A stretch of DNA of 64,000 nt from Pontivivens insulae (GCF_900302495.1 NZ_OMKW01000003.1:620001-684000), one strand, 5' to 3'; counted from the stretch's first letter, positions 47,259-56,421 are shown. Translations and numbers: made by a program. Notes: generated from the letters alone by a model not told the origin.

Positions 47259-49145
47259 ATGACATCCGGCTCAACTGCTCTCAGCGCGCAGGACGCGCAT
47301 CTGTTCGATATACGCCTCGAACGCTCTCGCACCGATTTGCTTGAGCCGTTCGACCGGCTCTATGGTCATTTGCCGACAGCGGACGCTGCGCGAGCGCGGC
47401 TGCTCGATACCCTTGCCGCCAACTGGGCCGCGCGGCCTGATGCTCTGAAAGCAATGGATCTGGAGCGGGATCTGAACCCCGACTGGTTCCTGCGCCCCGA
47501 CCGTATGGGTTATGTCTTCTATGTGGACCGGTTCGCGGGCCGCTTGCGTGATGTGCTCGATCATCTCGACTACCTCGAAGAACTGGGCATCACCTATCTG
47601 CACATCATGCCGCTGCTGAAGCCCCGTGATGGGGACAATGATGGCGGCTACTCCGTGCAAGACTACCGCGCGATCAACCCAGCCTATGGAACAATGGATG
47701 ATTTCGAGGAGGTCACCACGGCCCTGCGCGCGCGCGGCATTTCCACCTGCATTGACATGGTGCTCAACCACACGGCACGCGAACATGAATGGGCCGAGAA
47801 AGCGCGCGCAGGCGATCCACACTATCAGGCCTATTACCGCCTATTTGATGATCGCGAGACACCGGACCGCTTTGAAGAGACATTGCTTGAGATCTTCCCC
47901 GATCAGGCTCCCGGCAATTTCACCTGGGATGACGCGATGGGAAAGTGGGTCTGGACGACCTTCAACACCCATCAATGGGATCTTAACTGGGAAAACCCGG
48001 ACGTTCTGATCGAGATCGTGGACATCATGCTGCACCTCGCCAATCGCGGGGCAGAGGTTCTGCGCCTCGACGCCGTGGCCTTCATGTGGAAACGGCTTGG
48101 CACCGATTGTCAGAACCAGCCGGAGGTGCATGACATCCTGCAAATCCTGCGGGCCGCCTGCCGCATCGCCGCCGCCGGCATCATTCATAAGGCAGAGGCC
48201 ATCGTCTCTCCCATCAACCTGATCCCGTATCTGGGCGCGGGGCGACACACGGGCAAGGTTGGCAATCTGGCCTACCATAACTCGCTCATGGTGCAGTTCT
48301 GGTCGTCGCTCGCCGCCCGCGACACAACACTGATGACGCGGGTGCTGACGGATCACTTCCCCGTTGGACATCGCAACGCGACATGGGCCACCTATTTGCG
48401 ATGCCACGACGATATCGGCTGGGCCATCACAGATGAGGATGCGGGCGCACTGGGCTTTTCCGGCGCAGGCCATCGCGATTTCCTGGCCGAGTTCTATCGT
48501 GGCAATTTCGAGGGCAGCTTCGCACGCGGCGGTCTGTTCCAATACAACCCGGCCACTAATGACAAACGTTCAAACGGCGCGCTTGCCTCACTGGCAGGAC
48601 TTGAGGCCGCGACAAGTGATGGAGAGAGAGACGACGCCATCGCCCGCATCCTTATGGGCCATGCGCTGATTGCAAGTTTCGGCGGGATACCGCTGCTCTA
48701 CATGGGCGATGAGATCGGCCTGCTGAACGACATGGACTGGGCCGCCAACAGTCATGGCGAGGATGACAGCCGCTGGATGCATCGCCCGTTTATGGACTGG
48801 ACCAAAGCCGCGCGGCGCACGAAGCCCGGCACGACCGAGCAACGCCTGTTCACCGGCATTCAGAAGATCATCAAGGCCCGCGCCCGGACGCCGCTGATCC
48901 ATGGCGCCGTGCCGCGCGAAATTCTGGAAACACATCAGAGCGCCCTCTTTGCCTTCCGCAGGCGGGATGAGGTGGGCGCACTGATCTGTGTGTTCAACTT
49001 CTCCGAAGAACCGCGTCACCTGCCCGTCCAATGGTTCCATGATGTCGGCGTCATGGAATTTCAGGATGTGCTGGGCGGCGCCGCGTTGGAGGAGCGTGAC
49101 GGCGCAATTTTCATCCCACCTTACGCCGCCCTCTGGTGCGCCTGA
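47259..49145 (+). CDS. Amylosucrase (GH13 subfamily 4)
   Basis: Amylosucrase splits sucrose and transfers the glucosyl unit to a growing alpha-1,4-glucan, releasing fructose. The 628-residue length, helical N-terminal domain and family motifs match. The nucleophile is Asp271 in R-L-D-A-V-A-F and the acid/base Glu313 in H-K-A-E-A-I-V. His383-Asp384 in R-C-H-D-D-I-G-W completes the set, with spacing close to that of the Neisseria enzyme. There is no signal peptide, so it is probably intracellular. A sucrose hydrolase of the same subfamily is the alternative. Confidence 0.88.
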   Translation: MTSGSTALSAQDAHLFDIRLERSRTDLLEPFDRLYGHLPTADAARARLLDTLAANWAARPDALKAMDLERDLNPDWFLRPDRMGYVFYVDRFAGRLRDVLDHLDYLEELGITYLHIMPLLKPRDGDNDGGYSVQDYRAINPAYGTMDDFEEVTTALRARGISTCIDMVLNHTAREHEWAEKARAGDPHYQAYYRLFDDRETPDRFEETLLEIFPDQAPGNFTWDDAMGKWVWTTFNTHQWDLNWENPDVLIEIVDIMLHLANRGAEVLRLDAVAFMWKRLGTDCQNQPEVHDILQILRAACRIAAAGIIHKAEAIVSPINLIPYLGAGRHTGKVGNLAYHNSLMVQFWSSLAARDTTLMTRVLTDHFPVGHRNATWATYLRCHDDIGWAITDEDAGALGFSGAGHRDFLAEFYRGNFEGSFARGGLFQYNPATNDKRSNGALASLAGLEAATSDGERDDAIARILMGHALIASFGGIPLLYMGDEIGLLNDMDWAANSHGEDDSRWMHRPFMDWTKAARRTKPGTTEQRLFTGIQKIIKARARTPLIHGAVPREILETHQSALFAFRRRDEVGALICVFNFSEEPRHLPVQWFHDVGVMEFQDVLGGAALEERDGAIFIPPYAALWCA

Positions 49146-49152
49146 GGCTGGG

Positions 49153-50397
49153 TCAGTACGACCCCGCCCCACGTGCGACAAGGGCCTTGTCCAACTGTTC
49201 GGCGGCCACGGCGTAAGCGGCCGTCCGCATGTCGCTGTCCAGTTCCTCTGCCTTCTGGGCCACAGCCTTCGCGCGGGCCGTAATCCGATCCGTCAGCCGT
49301 TTGGTCACTTCATCATTTGACATCGGCACACCTGAACGGTTCACAACCCATTCAAGCCAACTGACGAAGACCCCACCCGCATTGGCAAGGATATCTGGTG
49401 CAACCTTGATCCCGGCGTCACGCAAAGCGGCGTCCGCCTCTGGCAGTACGGGGCCATTCGCAATCTCAACAATCGCCTTGCAGCTCAACGCACCAACAGT
49501 GTCGGACGTGATCTGACCGCCCATGGCGGCAGGCACCAACACATCCGCCTCCACACTCAAAATCGCGTCGCTTTTGCGGCTCTCGACACCTTCAGCATCG
49601 ACAACCGACCCGCCATCCGCTTTCACCTTGTCGAGTACATCAAGGTCCAGCCCCTCGGCGTCGAACGCTGTTCCGCCGCTATCGGCCACCGCAATGATCT
49701 TCCACCCGGCATCGGCGGCAAATCGTGCAAAGTGGCGCCCGCCGGAACCATAGCCCTGCAATGCGATCGTCTTGTCGCCATCCGCCACGCCCAGCGCCTC
49801 TGCCAACGTATCGAGCACCAGAAACGCGCCCTGCCCGGTCGCTGGCGCACGGCCTTCCAGCCCGCCGGCAATAGGCGGCTTCCCCGTGATCAGACCTGGC
49901 ACATGTTCGTGCCGCACCTGCCCGATCGTGTCGGCAATCCAGGCCATTTCCATCGGCCCTGTCCCCACATCGGGGGCCGGAATGTCCCGCGCGGGACCAA
50001 AGATATGGGCGAACCGCTCGGCAAAGGCGCGGGTCAGCCGCTCGCGCTCTGACTGGCTTAGGCTTTTGTAGTCCACGCTGATCCCGCCCTTGCCGCCCCC
50101 ATAGGGCAGTTGCATCAGCGCGCATTTGACCGTCATCCAGAAGGCCAAGGTCTGAACCTCGTCCGCATTGGTTGAGGGATGAAAGCGCAGACCACCCTTG
50201 GTCGGTCCCAGCAGATCGGAATAGCGGCAGCGCCACGCCTTCACCATCTTCAGCGCCCCGTCATCCATCCGCACAGGGATAGAGGCCGCGAGTGTTTCCT
50301 GCGGATATTTCAACGTCTCCAGCAATTCACATTCAACGCCCGTCTTGCGCGCGGCGTCAAACAGCCGGTCACGCGCTGCACTCAATTGATCGCCCAT
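49153..50397 (-). CDS. Glutamate dehydrogenase family (Glu/Leu/Phe/Val dehydrogenase)
   Basis: The 414-residue enzyme reductively aminates 2-oxoglutarate or the reverse. It has K-G-G-L-R-F-H near residue 67, the catalytic Lys103 in P-Y-G-G-G-K-G-G-I, D-V-G-T-G near 143 and a Rossmann G-Y-G-S-G-G near 215. The short single-domain form resembles NAD-type GDH of the GluDH2 class. Its ribosome binding site GGAAGGA (50411-50405) lies in the stem of a hairpin with a T7 run just before the ATG, which suggests translational or attenuation control. Confidence 0.92.
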   Translation of the reverse strand: MGDQLSAARDRLFDAARKTGVECELLETLKYPQETLAASIPVRMDDGALKMVKAWRCRYSDLLGPTKGGLRFHPSTNADEVQTLAFWMTVKCALMQLPYGGGKGGISVDYKSLSQSERERLTRAFAERFAHIFGPARDIPAPDVGTGPMEMAWIADTIGQVRHEHVPGLITGKPPIAGGLEGRAPATGQGAFLVLDTLAEALGVADGDKTIALQGYGSGGRHFARFAADAGWKIIAVADSGGTAFDAEGLDLDVLDKVKADGGSVVDAEGVESRKSDAILSVEADVLVPAAMGGQITSDTVGALSCKAIVEIANGPVLPEADAALRDAGIKVAPDILANAGGVFVSWLEWVVNRSGVPMSNDEVTKRLTDRITARAKAVAQKAEELDSDMRTAAYAVAAEQLDKALVARGAGSY

Positions 50398-50433
50398 AAA
50401 AAAATCCTTCCGAAAAAATCATTTCGGAAGGAT
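50398..50433 (-). promoter_or_regulatory. Terminator-like hairpin burying the glutamate dehydrogenase ribosome site
   Basis: Twelve bases at 50404-50415 (ATCCTTCCGAAA) pair perfectly with 50422-50433 around a six-base loop. On the minus strand the structure is followed by seven T residues (50404-50398) and then the ATG of glutamate dehydrogenase. The 3' arm contains the only good Shine-Dalgarno, GGAAGGA. It can therefore act as the ubiK terminator, an attenuator, a ribosome-site blocker, or all three. Confidence 0.75.
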
Positions 50434-50484
50434 ACGGTGGCGCGAAGCTGCGCTCGATCAAGCCCGCCTCACGAAGGCATGAGG

Positions 50485-50736
50485 TCACGCCTCATCATGT
50501 TTGGCTTCGAGTGCCGCAATACGGGCTTCCAGCGCGGCATTCTCTTCGCGGGCTTTCTGCGCCATGGCGCGCACTGCGTCGAACTCCTCACGTGTGACAA
50601 AGTCACGATCGGCCAGCCAGCGGTCCATCATGCTCTTCATCGCATTCTCGGCTTCGGTCCGCGCCCCTTGTGCCACGCCCATCGCGTTGGTCATCAGCTG
50701 GCTCATATCGTCAAGGATGCGGTTGCGCGTCTGCAT
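50485..50736 (-). CDS. ubiK: Ubiquinone biosynthesis accessory factor UbiK
   Basis: The 83-residue protein fits the UbiK/YqiC (BMFP) family: an amphipathic N-terminal helix (about 5-40) and a C-terminal coiled coil (about 48-80, F-V-T-R-E-E-F-D-A-V-R-A-M-A). UbiK binds UbiJ and lipids to assist the ubiquinone-making complex. A CGGAG site precedes the start, and an 11-bp perfect palindrome GGTTACTAACC lies 14 bp upstream (50750-50760). It diverges from lgt. Confidence 0.85.
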   Translation of the reverse strand: MQTRNRILDDMSQLMTNAMGVAQGARTEAENAMKSMMDRWLADRDFVTREEFDAVRAMAQKAREENAALEARIAALEAKHDEA

Positions 50737-50870
50737 GTCAAAAAACTCCGGTTACTAACCCTTTTGTGACTTCTGATATGGGGTGCGTGAGCGGACGAAG
50801 CAAGCCAAAGCCTTGACGTCGCAGGCATGGAGGGAAATGTAACAGGCGACCCTCACGGCCGGAGCCGCCC

Positions 50871-51764
50871 ATGCCCTTTCCCGAAATTGACCCGATCGCG
50901 CTGGAATTCACGATCTTTGGCTTCACGTTGGCCATACGCTGGTATGCGCTTGCCTATATCGCGGGGATCCTGCTGGGCTGGCTCTATGCAGTACGTGTTC
51001 TGAAGGTTGAGCGTCTGTGGGACAGTCGCGGCCCTGCGATGACACCGAAGCTGACGGAGGATTTCTTGACATGGATCGTCGTCGGCATCATTGCGGGCGG
51101 CAGGCTGGGCTATGTGCTATTCTATCAGCCAGCCTATTTCGCTGAAAATCCGGGCGAGATCATCCGCATCTGGGATGGCGGGATGAGCTTCCATGGCGGG
51201 TTCCTGGGCGTCTGTGCGGCCATCATCCTGTTTTCCCGCCGCCATGGACTTGAGTTGATGAAGGTCTCCGACATGGTGGCACTGGTCGTGCCCATTGGCA
51301 TCTTCTTTGGACGCATCGCAAATTTTGTGAACGCAGAGCTTTGGGGACGCCCCACCACGGCTCCATGGGGTGTTGAGTTTCCCGGCGTGAGCGCCCAGAC
51401 CTGCCCGGATTTCTGGACGGAGACCTGCGCGCGGCATCCATCGCAACTTTACGAGGCCGGGTTGGAGGGCATTCTTCTCGGCCTTGTGATGGCCGCAGCG
51501 GTCTGGGGCTGGCACATGCTCAAACGCCCCGGCTTTGTCGCAGGCATGTTCTTTGCAGGCTACGGTATCGGTCGCTTCATCGTGGAGTTTTTCCGTCAAG
51601 GCGACGCGCAATACGTGTCCGAGGGCAACCCATTCGGGCAGGTGCTCCGCTTTGGAGACAGCCCCTGGGCTGGCCTCAGCATGGGTCAGATTCTGTCGAC
51701 CCCGATGATCCTGATCGGCATCGCGCTGATGATCTGGGCCATTCGGCGATCCCGTCCGGCATGA
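50871..51764 (+). CDS. lgt: Prolipoprotein diacylglyceryl transferase
   Basis: Lgt transfers diacylglycerol from phosphatidylglycerol to the lipobox cysteine of lipoprotein precursors at the inner membrane. The 297-residue protein has seven predicted helices, the essential His in S-F-H-G-G-F-L-G near residue 107 and the family signature G-R-I-A-N-F-V-N-A-E-L-W-G near 147. A four-base overlap links it to the next gene. Confidence 0.96.
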   Translation: MPFPEIDPIALEFTIFGFTLAIRWYALAYIAGILLGWLYAVRVLKVERLWDSRGPAMTPKLTEDFLTWIVVGIIAGGRLGYVLFYQPAYFAENPGEIIRIWDGGMSFHGGFLGVCAAIILFSRRHGLELMKVSDMVALVVPIGIFFGRIANFVNAELWGRPTTAPWGVEFPGVSAQTCPDFWTETCARHPSQLYEAGLEGILLGLVMAAAVWGWHMLKRPGFVAGMFFAGYGIGRFIVEFFRQGDAQYVSEGNPFGQVLRFGDSPWAGLSMGQILSTPMILIGIALMIWAIRRSRPA

Positions 51765-52810
51765 CCGCACTCAATACCCTGATCCTGCGTCAGATCGCCC
51801 AGCGCGGTCCGATGAACGTCGCCGAGTACATGACGCTGTGCCTCCAGCACCCGGAACATGGCTACTACACGACCCGCGATCCATTCGGTGCCGCCGGGGA
51901 CTTCATCACCGCGCCGGAAATCCATCAGATCTTCGGAGAGATGATCGGCCTCTGGCTCGCCAGTGTCTGGATGGAACGCATCCAAGGGCCCGTCACGCTT
52001 GCAGAGGCGGGGCCCGGACGGGGCACGCTGATGGCGGATATCCTGCGAGTTGCCGACCGCGTTCCCGGTTTCGCCCAGGCCCGGCGCATAGCCCTGATCG
52101 AAACCTCCCCGACCCTGCGCGACGTGCAGCGCAAAACTTTTCCATCGGGGGATGTGAGCTGGTTCGACACGATCGCCGATCTGCCCGATGACCGCCCACT
52201 GCTCTTCGTTGCGAATGAATTCATCGACGCTCTGCCCATCCGGCAGTTCATTCGAACCGGGAACCGCTGGGCAGAGCGCGTTGTAGGCGCGCAGGATGGA
52301 CAGCTTACTTTCGGCCTTGCCCCACCCGTCACGATGGCCGTCCTCGATGACTTGTTTCCCGCGCCACAGGACGGCGCGTTGGTCGAATGGTGCCCCGCCG
52401 CCGAACCCATCCTGCAAGACCTTCAAACCCGCATCACCGGGCAGGGCGGGGCCGCGTTGCTGATCGACTATGGCGCATGGGACGGGACGGGGGACACGCT
52501 GCAGGCCCTAAAGGCGCAACAGCCCGTCGACCCGCTCATGCACTCCGGCGATGCCGATCTGACCGCGCATGTGAACTTCAGCCACCTCGCCGCAGCCGCT
52601 CCAGCGCTCCACGCCGGGTTTGAGACGCAGGGCGTCTTCCTGGAACGATTGGGGATAACGGCACGGGCACAACAATTGGCCGCACGGGATAAGGGCATGG
52701 CCGTCGCGCACCGCCGGCTTGTCCACCCTGATGAGATGGGCGGGCTCTTCAAGGTTCTCGGTCTGAGCACAGGCCCTGCCCCATTGCCGGGTTTCACCCC
52801 ATTGACCTGA
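51761..52810 (+). CDS. MidA/NDUFAF7-like SAM-dependent methyltransferase
   Basis: The 349-residue protein belongs to the family of NDUFAF7, which in mitochondria methylates an arginine of complex I subunit NDUFS2. It has the N-terminal M-N-V-A-E-Y-M-x-L-C-L-x-H-P-x-x-G-Y-Y pattern, G-D-F-I-T-A-P-E-I near residue 45 and the SAM loop E-A-G-P-G-R-G-T-L near 84. A complex I assembly role is inferred from the mitochondrial relative. It overlaps lgt by four bases. Confidence 0.88.
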   Translation: MTALNTLILRQIAQRGPMNVAEYMTLCLQHPEHGYYTTRDPFGAAGDFITAPEIHQIFGEMIGLWLASVWMERIQGPVTLAEAGPGRGTLMADILRVADRVPGFAQARRIALIETSPTLRDVQRKTFPSGDVSWFDTIADLPDDRPLLFVANEFIDALPIRQFIRTGNRWAERVVGAQDGQLTFGLAPPVTMAVLDDLFPAPQDGALVEWCPAAEPILQDLQTRITGQGGAALLIDYGAWDGTGDTLQALKAQQPVDPLMHSGDADLTAHVNFSHLAAAAPALHAGFETQGVFLERLGITARAQQLAARDKGMAVAHRRLVHPDEMGGLFKVLGLSTGPAPLPGFTPLT

Positions 52811-52860
52811 GCCGCAGGGCGCGCGACGGTCGCAGCACGGCCACCAAAGGACCCTGCCCC

Positions 52861-53619
52861 ATGACGCTGGAAATCCTGACATCCGACGCACTCGCGCCGA
52901 TCCGCCACGGGTTCTTCACCCGGCGTGGCGGCGCGTCCTCGGGCATCTTCAAGGGGCTCAATTGCGGTGCGGGATCCTCTGATCAGGCGGAGGCGGTGCG
53001 CATAAACCGCGCCCGCGTGGCAGGGGCGATGTCGGTCGAACCTGATCACCTTATTTCACTGCATCAGGTCCACTCAGCGGATGTGGTTCATGTGACCGCG
53101 CCGTTCAGCGAAAAGCCGAAAGCAGACGCAATGGTGACGGCAACACCCGGCATTGCGCTGGGCATTCTCACCGCGGACTGCGCGCCTGTGCTGTTTGCGG
53201 ATGCCGAAGCCGGTGTGATCGGCGCGGCCCATGCCGGTTGGAAAGGTGCCATTGGCGGCGTCATCGACGCGACAATTACGGCCATGGAGGGGCTGGGCGC
53301 GCGTCGCGATGCCATCGCAGCAACGATCGGTCCCTGTATCAGCCAGCGCAATTACGAGGTCGGGCAAGATTTCGTGGAGCGTTTTGTCGATGACACACCA
53401 GATTATGCCCGCTTTTTCGCAGGTGGTCGCTCAGCCGATCACGCACAGTTCGACCTGCCCGGATTTGTATTGTCCCGATTGCGCAACGCGGGCATCGAAG
53501 CACCGGAATGGACCGGCCATTGCACATATGCAGAACCGGACCGCTTCTATTCCTATCGCCGCACAACGCACTTGAAAGAGGCCGATTACGGCCGCCTGAT
53601 CGCGAGCATCTCTCTATGA
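52861..53619 (+). CDS. pgeF: Peptidoglycan editing factor PgeF (multicopper-like laccase domain)
   Basis: The 252-residue protein is of the YfiH/PgeF family. It carries H-Q-V-H-S near residue 63, T-A-D-C-A-P-V-L near 101, A-A-H-A-G-W-K-G near 123 and G-P-C-I near 161, which build the zinc-binding pocket. PgeF removes wrongly inserted serine from peptidoglycan precursors; human FAMIN-type relatives have purine activity. AAAGGA precedes the start and it overlaps the M24 gene by four bases. Confidence 0.92.
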   Translation: MTLEILTSDALAPIRHGFFTRRGGASSGIFKGLNCGAGSSDQAEAVRINRARVAGAMSVEPDHLISLHQVHSADVVHVTAPFSEKPKADAMVTATPGIALGILTADCAPVLFADAEAGVIGAAHAGWKGAIGGVIDATITAMEGLGARRDAIAATIGPCISQRNYEVGQDFVERFVDDTPDYARFFAGGRSADHAQFDLPGFVLSRLRNAGIEAPEWTGHCTYAEPDRFYSYRRTTHLKEADYGRLIASISL

Positions 53620-54752
53620 GCTACTTCACACCGGATGAGTACACGACCCGCCGCAACCGTCTGAGCGCAAAGATGGAAGCAGAGGGCCTCGACGCGCTGC
53701 TGCTCTTCGCGCCGGAAAGCCAGTATTGGCTGACCGGCTATGACACGTTCGGGTTCTGCTTTTTTCAATGTCTGATTTACACCGACGGTCGGACCTATCT
53801 GCTCACCCGATCCGCCGATATGCGACAGGCACAACTGACATCGAACGTTGGCGAGATCCGCGTTTGGGTCGATGGCATCGACGCACCAGCCGCGAAACTT
53901 GCCGATTGGGTTGCCGAATTGGGCCTTACAGGCAAGCGGATCGGCTATGAAACGGACACTGCCGGCCTCACCGCGATGCGCGGGCGGGAGGTCGATGCCG
54001 CCCTGCCCGGTCTGGTGGAATGCAACGGCCTCGTCGATCGGTTGCGCCTGACCAAATCTGAGGCCGAAATCGCCGCCGTGCGACGCGCGACCGAACTGGG
54101 TGACATCGCTTACGAGACGGCCCTGCCCCTGATCCGCCCGGGAAACAGCGAGGGTGTCATCCTCGATGCGATGCAGGGTGCCGTTTTTGCCAATGGCGGC
54201 GACTATCCCGGCAATCCCTTTATCATCGGCTCTGGCGAACGCGCCCTGCTCTGCCGCTACACGACCGGACGCCGAACGTTGCAGGCACAGGACCAACTGA
54301 CCTTGGAATGGGCGGGGGTAGAGGCGCAATATCATGGGGCGTTGATGAAAACCGTCGTGATCGGGGAACCCACCGCGCACCACGTCAAAATGCACGCCGC
54401 AGCCCACGAGGCGCTGTTGGCCTGCGAGGACGCGATGCGGCCCGGCAACATCATGCGCGACGTCTACGATGCCCATGTCCGTGTCATGGCAGATCACGAC
54501 CTCGACGCGCATCGCCTGAATGCCTGCGGCTATTCGATGGGGGCGAGCTACGCGCCCTGCTGGATGGACACACACATGTTCCACGCCGGCGCGATGACAG
54601 AGATGGAAGCGGGTATGACCTTTTTCCTGCACATGATCCTGATGGATAGTGAATCCGGCACAGCAATGACTTTGGGCCGCACATCCCTGATCACGGCAAA
54701 TGGGGCAGAGCCGCTCTCCCGCCTGTCACTCGAGTTGCCATGCGTTGGCTGA
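53616..54752 (+). CDS. M24-fold hydrolase lacking metal ligands (creatinase/ectoine hydrolase-like)
   Basis: The 378-residue protein has the two-domain creatinase/prolidase architecture: an N-terminal domain to about residue 150 and the pita-bread domain after it. All five expected dinuclear-metal ligands are replaced. The first block reads L-E-W-A-G-V ... Y-H-G-A-L-M-K-T, the histidine site is G-Y-S-M-G, and the glutamate sites are F-L-H-M-I and L-G-R-T-S-L-I. Metal-free members include creatinase and DoeA/EutD ectoine hydrolase, and the blocks look closer to the latter. Annotation as Xaa-Pro aminopeptidase would be misleading. Confidence 0.75.
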   Translation: MSYFTPDEYTTRRNRLSAKMEAEGLDALLLFAPESQYWLTGYDTFGFCFFQCLIYTDGRTYLLTRSADMRQAQLTSNVGEIRVWVDGIDAPAAKLADWVAELGLTGKRIGYETDTAGLTAMRGREVDAALPGLVECNGLVDRLRLTKSEAEIAAVRRATELGDIAYETALPLIRPGNSEGVILDAMQGAVFANGGDYPGNPFIIGSGERALLCRYTTGRRTLQAQDQLTLEWAGVEAQYHGALMKTVVIGEPTAHHVKMHAAAHEALLACEDAMRPGNIMRDVYDAHVRVMADHDLDAHRLNACGYSMGASYAPCWMDTHMFHAGAMTEMEAGMTFFLHMILMDSESGTAMTLGRTSLITANGAEPLSRLSLELPCVG

Positions 54753-55225
54753 TCGCGGGTCTGCTGACCCTGACCCTTTCAGCATGCGAACAGAACAATA
54801 CGACCCTGCCGCAAATTGCGGCGGGTCCGCGCCTGGCCCTCGTCGCCGATGATGTGACGGTGCAGATCCGCATCGATCCCAGCCAGTTCCCGACGGTTGC
54901 CGATCAGGTGGCAGATGATGTGGCCACCCTGCTGGGTCCGCCGACGGCAATCCGCGAAATAGGACGCGCCGGGCTGATCCTGCTGATGAACGGCCGCTTT
55001 GACCGCCAGAGGGCCGAGGATGGCCGCCTGATCTACATCATGGATTGGGATGTGAGAGAACCCGGCGGAACCCAGGTCACGCTCTTCCGCGTTGGCATCG
55101 TACCGCAGGACCCGATGTCGTCGGGCATCTCAGAGCGCGATGCCCAGGGTCTCGCCTGGTTCGTGGCAGATCGCCTAACACGTGACGAGGCCGTACGCGC
55201 CATCGTACTGGCGCGCCGCAGCTAG
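54740..55225 (+). CDS. Hypothetical lipoprotein
   Basis: The 161-residue protein has a lipoprotein signal M-R-W-L-I-A-G-L-L-T-L-T-L-S-A-C with the lipobox Cys at residue 16. The mature part is a single alpha/beta domain without recognisable motifs. Its start overlaps the end of the M24 gene by 13 bases and its stop overlaps the convergent acetyltransferase stop. It completes the lgt-to-lipoprotein operon. Confidence 0.65.
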   Translation: MRWLIAGLLTLTLSACEQNNTTLPQIAAGPRLALVADDVTVQIRIDPSQFPTVADQVADDVATLLGPPTAIREIGRAGLILLMNGRFDRQRAEDGRLIYIMDWDVREPGGTQVTLFRVGIVPQDPMSSGISERDAQGLAWFVADRLTRDEAVRAIVLARRS

Positions 55226-55752
55226 ACGAGATCTTTGACGAAATAGTGCAAATGCGGGCGAAGTTGCGGCTGATCCAGATAGGTCGTGGTCTCGATCGGT
55301 CCCTCGACCTCCCGAAAGCCAAGCTTTGGGTAAAGATCCCGCATCTCCACATTGGGCGTCAGCGTATCCGCCACCAGCCGCGTCAGCCCCATCCTGCGGG
55401 CGACGGCCTCGCGCTCTTGGATGAGGGCGCGCCCCGCCCCGGTGCCACGTGCCGCATCTGTGACAAAGACACGTTTCAACTCACCCGTACCCGGCGCGAG
55501 TTGCTTGAGCATACCGCAGCCGATCACAGCACCAGACAGATCGCGGGCCAGCAGCAGGCAGCCATTGGGCGGCAGATAGCCATCCGCATTTTCCCAGAAC
55601 TCGGCAAGCGCGCTCTCTGGCGCTTCATCACTGATCGCCAGCCCCATTCCACGCATACGTGTGACGATCGTTTCGTAATACTGTTTTAGAATGTCGTCGA
55701 GATCCACACGGGGCGGCAAGGTCTCGCAAAGCTCGATGCGAAAACCGCTCAT
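55222..55752 (-). CDS. GNAT family N-acetyltransferase
   Basis: The 176-residue protein has the GNAT core: I-G-C-G-M-L-K near residue 80, the V-F-V-T-D-A-A-R-G-T-G-A-G-R-A-L acetyl-CoA loop near 96-111, and L-Y-P-K-L-G-F-R-E-V near 145. Substrate is unknown. The start at 55752 gives a clean M-S-G-F-R-I-E-L beginning; a longer frame adds seven residues. It lies 27 bp downstream of the AsnC/Lrp gene on the same strand. Confidence 0.82.
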   Translation of the reverse strand: MSGFRIELCETLPPRVDLDDILKQYYETIVTRMRGMGLAISDEAPESALAEFWENADGYLPPNGCLLLARDLSGAVIGCGMLKQLAPGTGELKRVFVTDAARGTGAGRALIQEREAVARRMGLTRLVADTLTPNVEMRDLYPKLGFREVEGPIETTTYLDQPQLRPHLHYFVKDLV

Positions 55753-55779
55753 GCGCCAGATCCCCCCACGCACATGCGG

Positions 55780-56283
55780 TCAGTCTTCACCATCCGCAAC
55801 CCGCGCTTCCAGCACGTCAAACGGCACGCCCGGCTCATTTTTCGCATTGCGGATCACCAGCGACGTCTTAACGCTCGCCACATTCTCGGCCGCCGTCAGC
55901 TCTTCAGTCAGAAAGGCCTGGAAGCTGGACAGATCCGGCGCCACGCATTTCAGGATGAAGTCAATCTCACCGTTCAACATGTGACACTCCCGCACCAGTG
56001 GCCAGGAGTTGCAGGCCGCCTCGAAAGCGCTCAGATCTTTCTCAGCCTGGCTGCGCAAAGACACCATGGCAAAGACCTGCACCTCAAAGCCCAGCTCCCG
56101 CGCATTCACCCGCGCATGGTAGTCTGTGATGAAGCCGGTCTCTTCCAGTGCGCGGACACGGCGCAGGCAGGGCGGGGCGGAAATGCCAACGCGGCGCGAC
56201 AATTCAACATTGGTCATGCGCCCATCGGCCTGCAATTCGGCGAGGATCTTGCGGTCGATCGGATCAAGCTTTGTGCTCGGCAT
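55780..56283 (-). CDS. Lrp/AsnC family transcriptional regulator
   Basis: The 167-residue protein has the N-terminal AsnC helix-turn-helix (L-D-P-I-D-R-K-I-L-A-E-L-Q-A-D-G-R through R-V-G-I-S-A-P-P-C-L-R-R-V) and the C-terminal RAM effector-binding domain from about residue 70. These regulators sense amino acids. It diverges from a 2OG-Fe(II) oxygenase gene 183 bp away, which may be a target. Confidence 0.92.
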   Translation of the reverse strand: MPSTKLDPIDRKILAELQADGRMTNVELSRRVGISAPPCLRRVRALEETGFITDYHARVNARELGFEVQVFAMVSLRSQAEKDLSAFEAACNSWPLVRECHMLNGEIDFILKCVAPDLSSFQAFLTEELTAAENVASVKTSLVIRNAKNEPGVPFDVLEARVADGED

Positions 56284-56393
56284 CTGGCTCTAAGGTCCTT
56301 TTTCGAAAGTTAGGGGAGTCTCTAAGGTTTGAGCAAGAATATTTCAAGACTCGGACCGATTTTTTCGCGCCTCGGCAATTATCGACCGCTTGC

Positions 56394-56421
56394 TTGACAC
56401 CTCGTTGCGAGACACGACATT
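56394..56421 (+). promoter_or_regulatory. Possible sigma-70-type promoter before the oxygenase gene
   Basis: TTGACA at 56394-56399 matches the -35 consensus fully, with GACATT 16 bp later at 56416-56421 as a weak -10. A small CTCG-TTG-CGAG palindrome lies between them and could be a regulator site. Confidence 0.35.
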
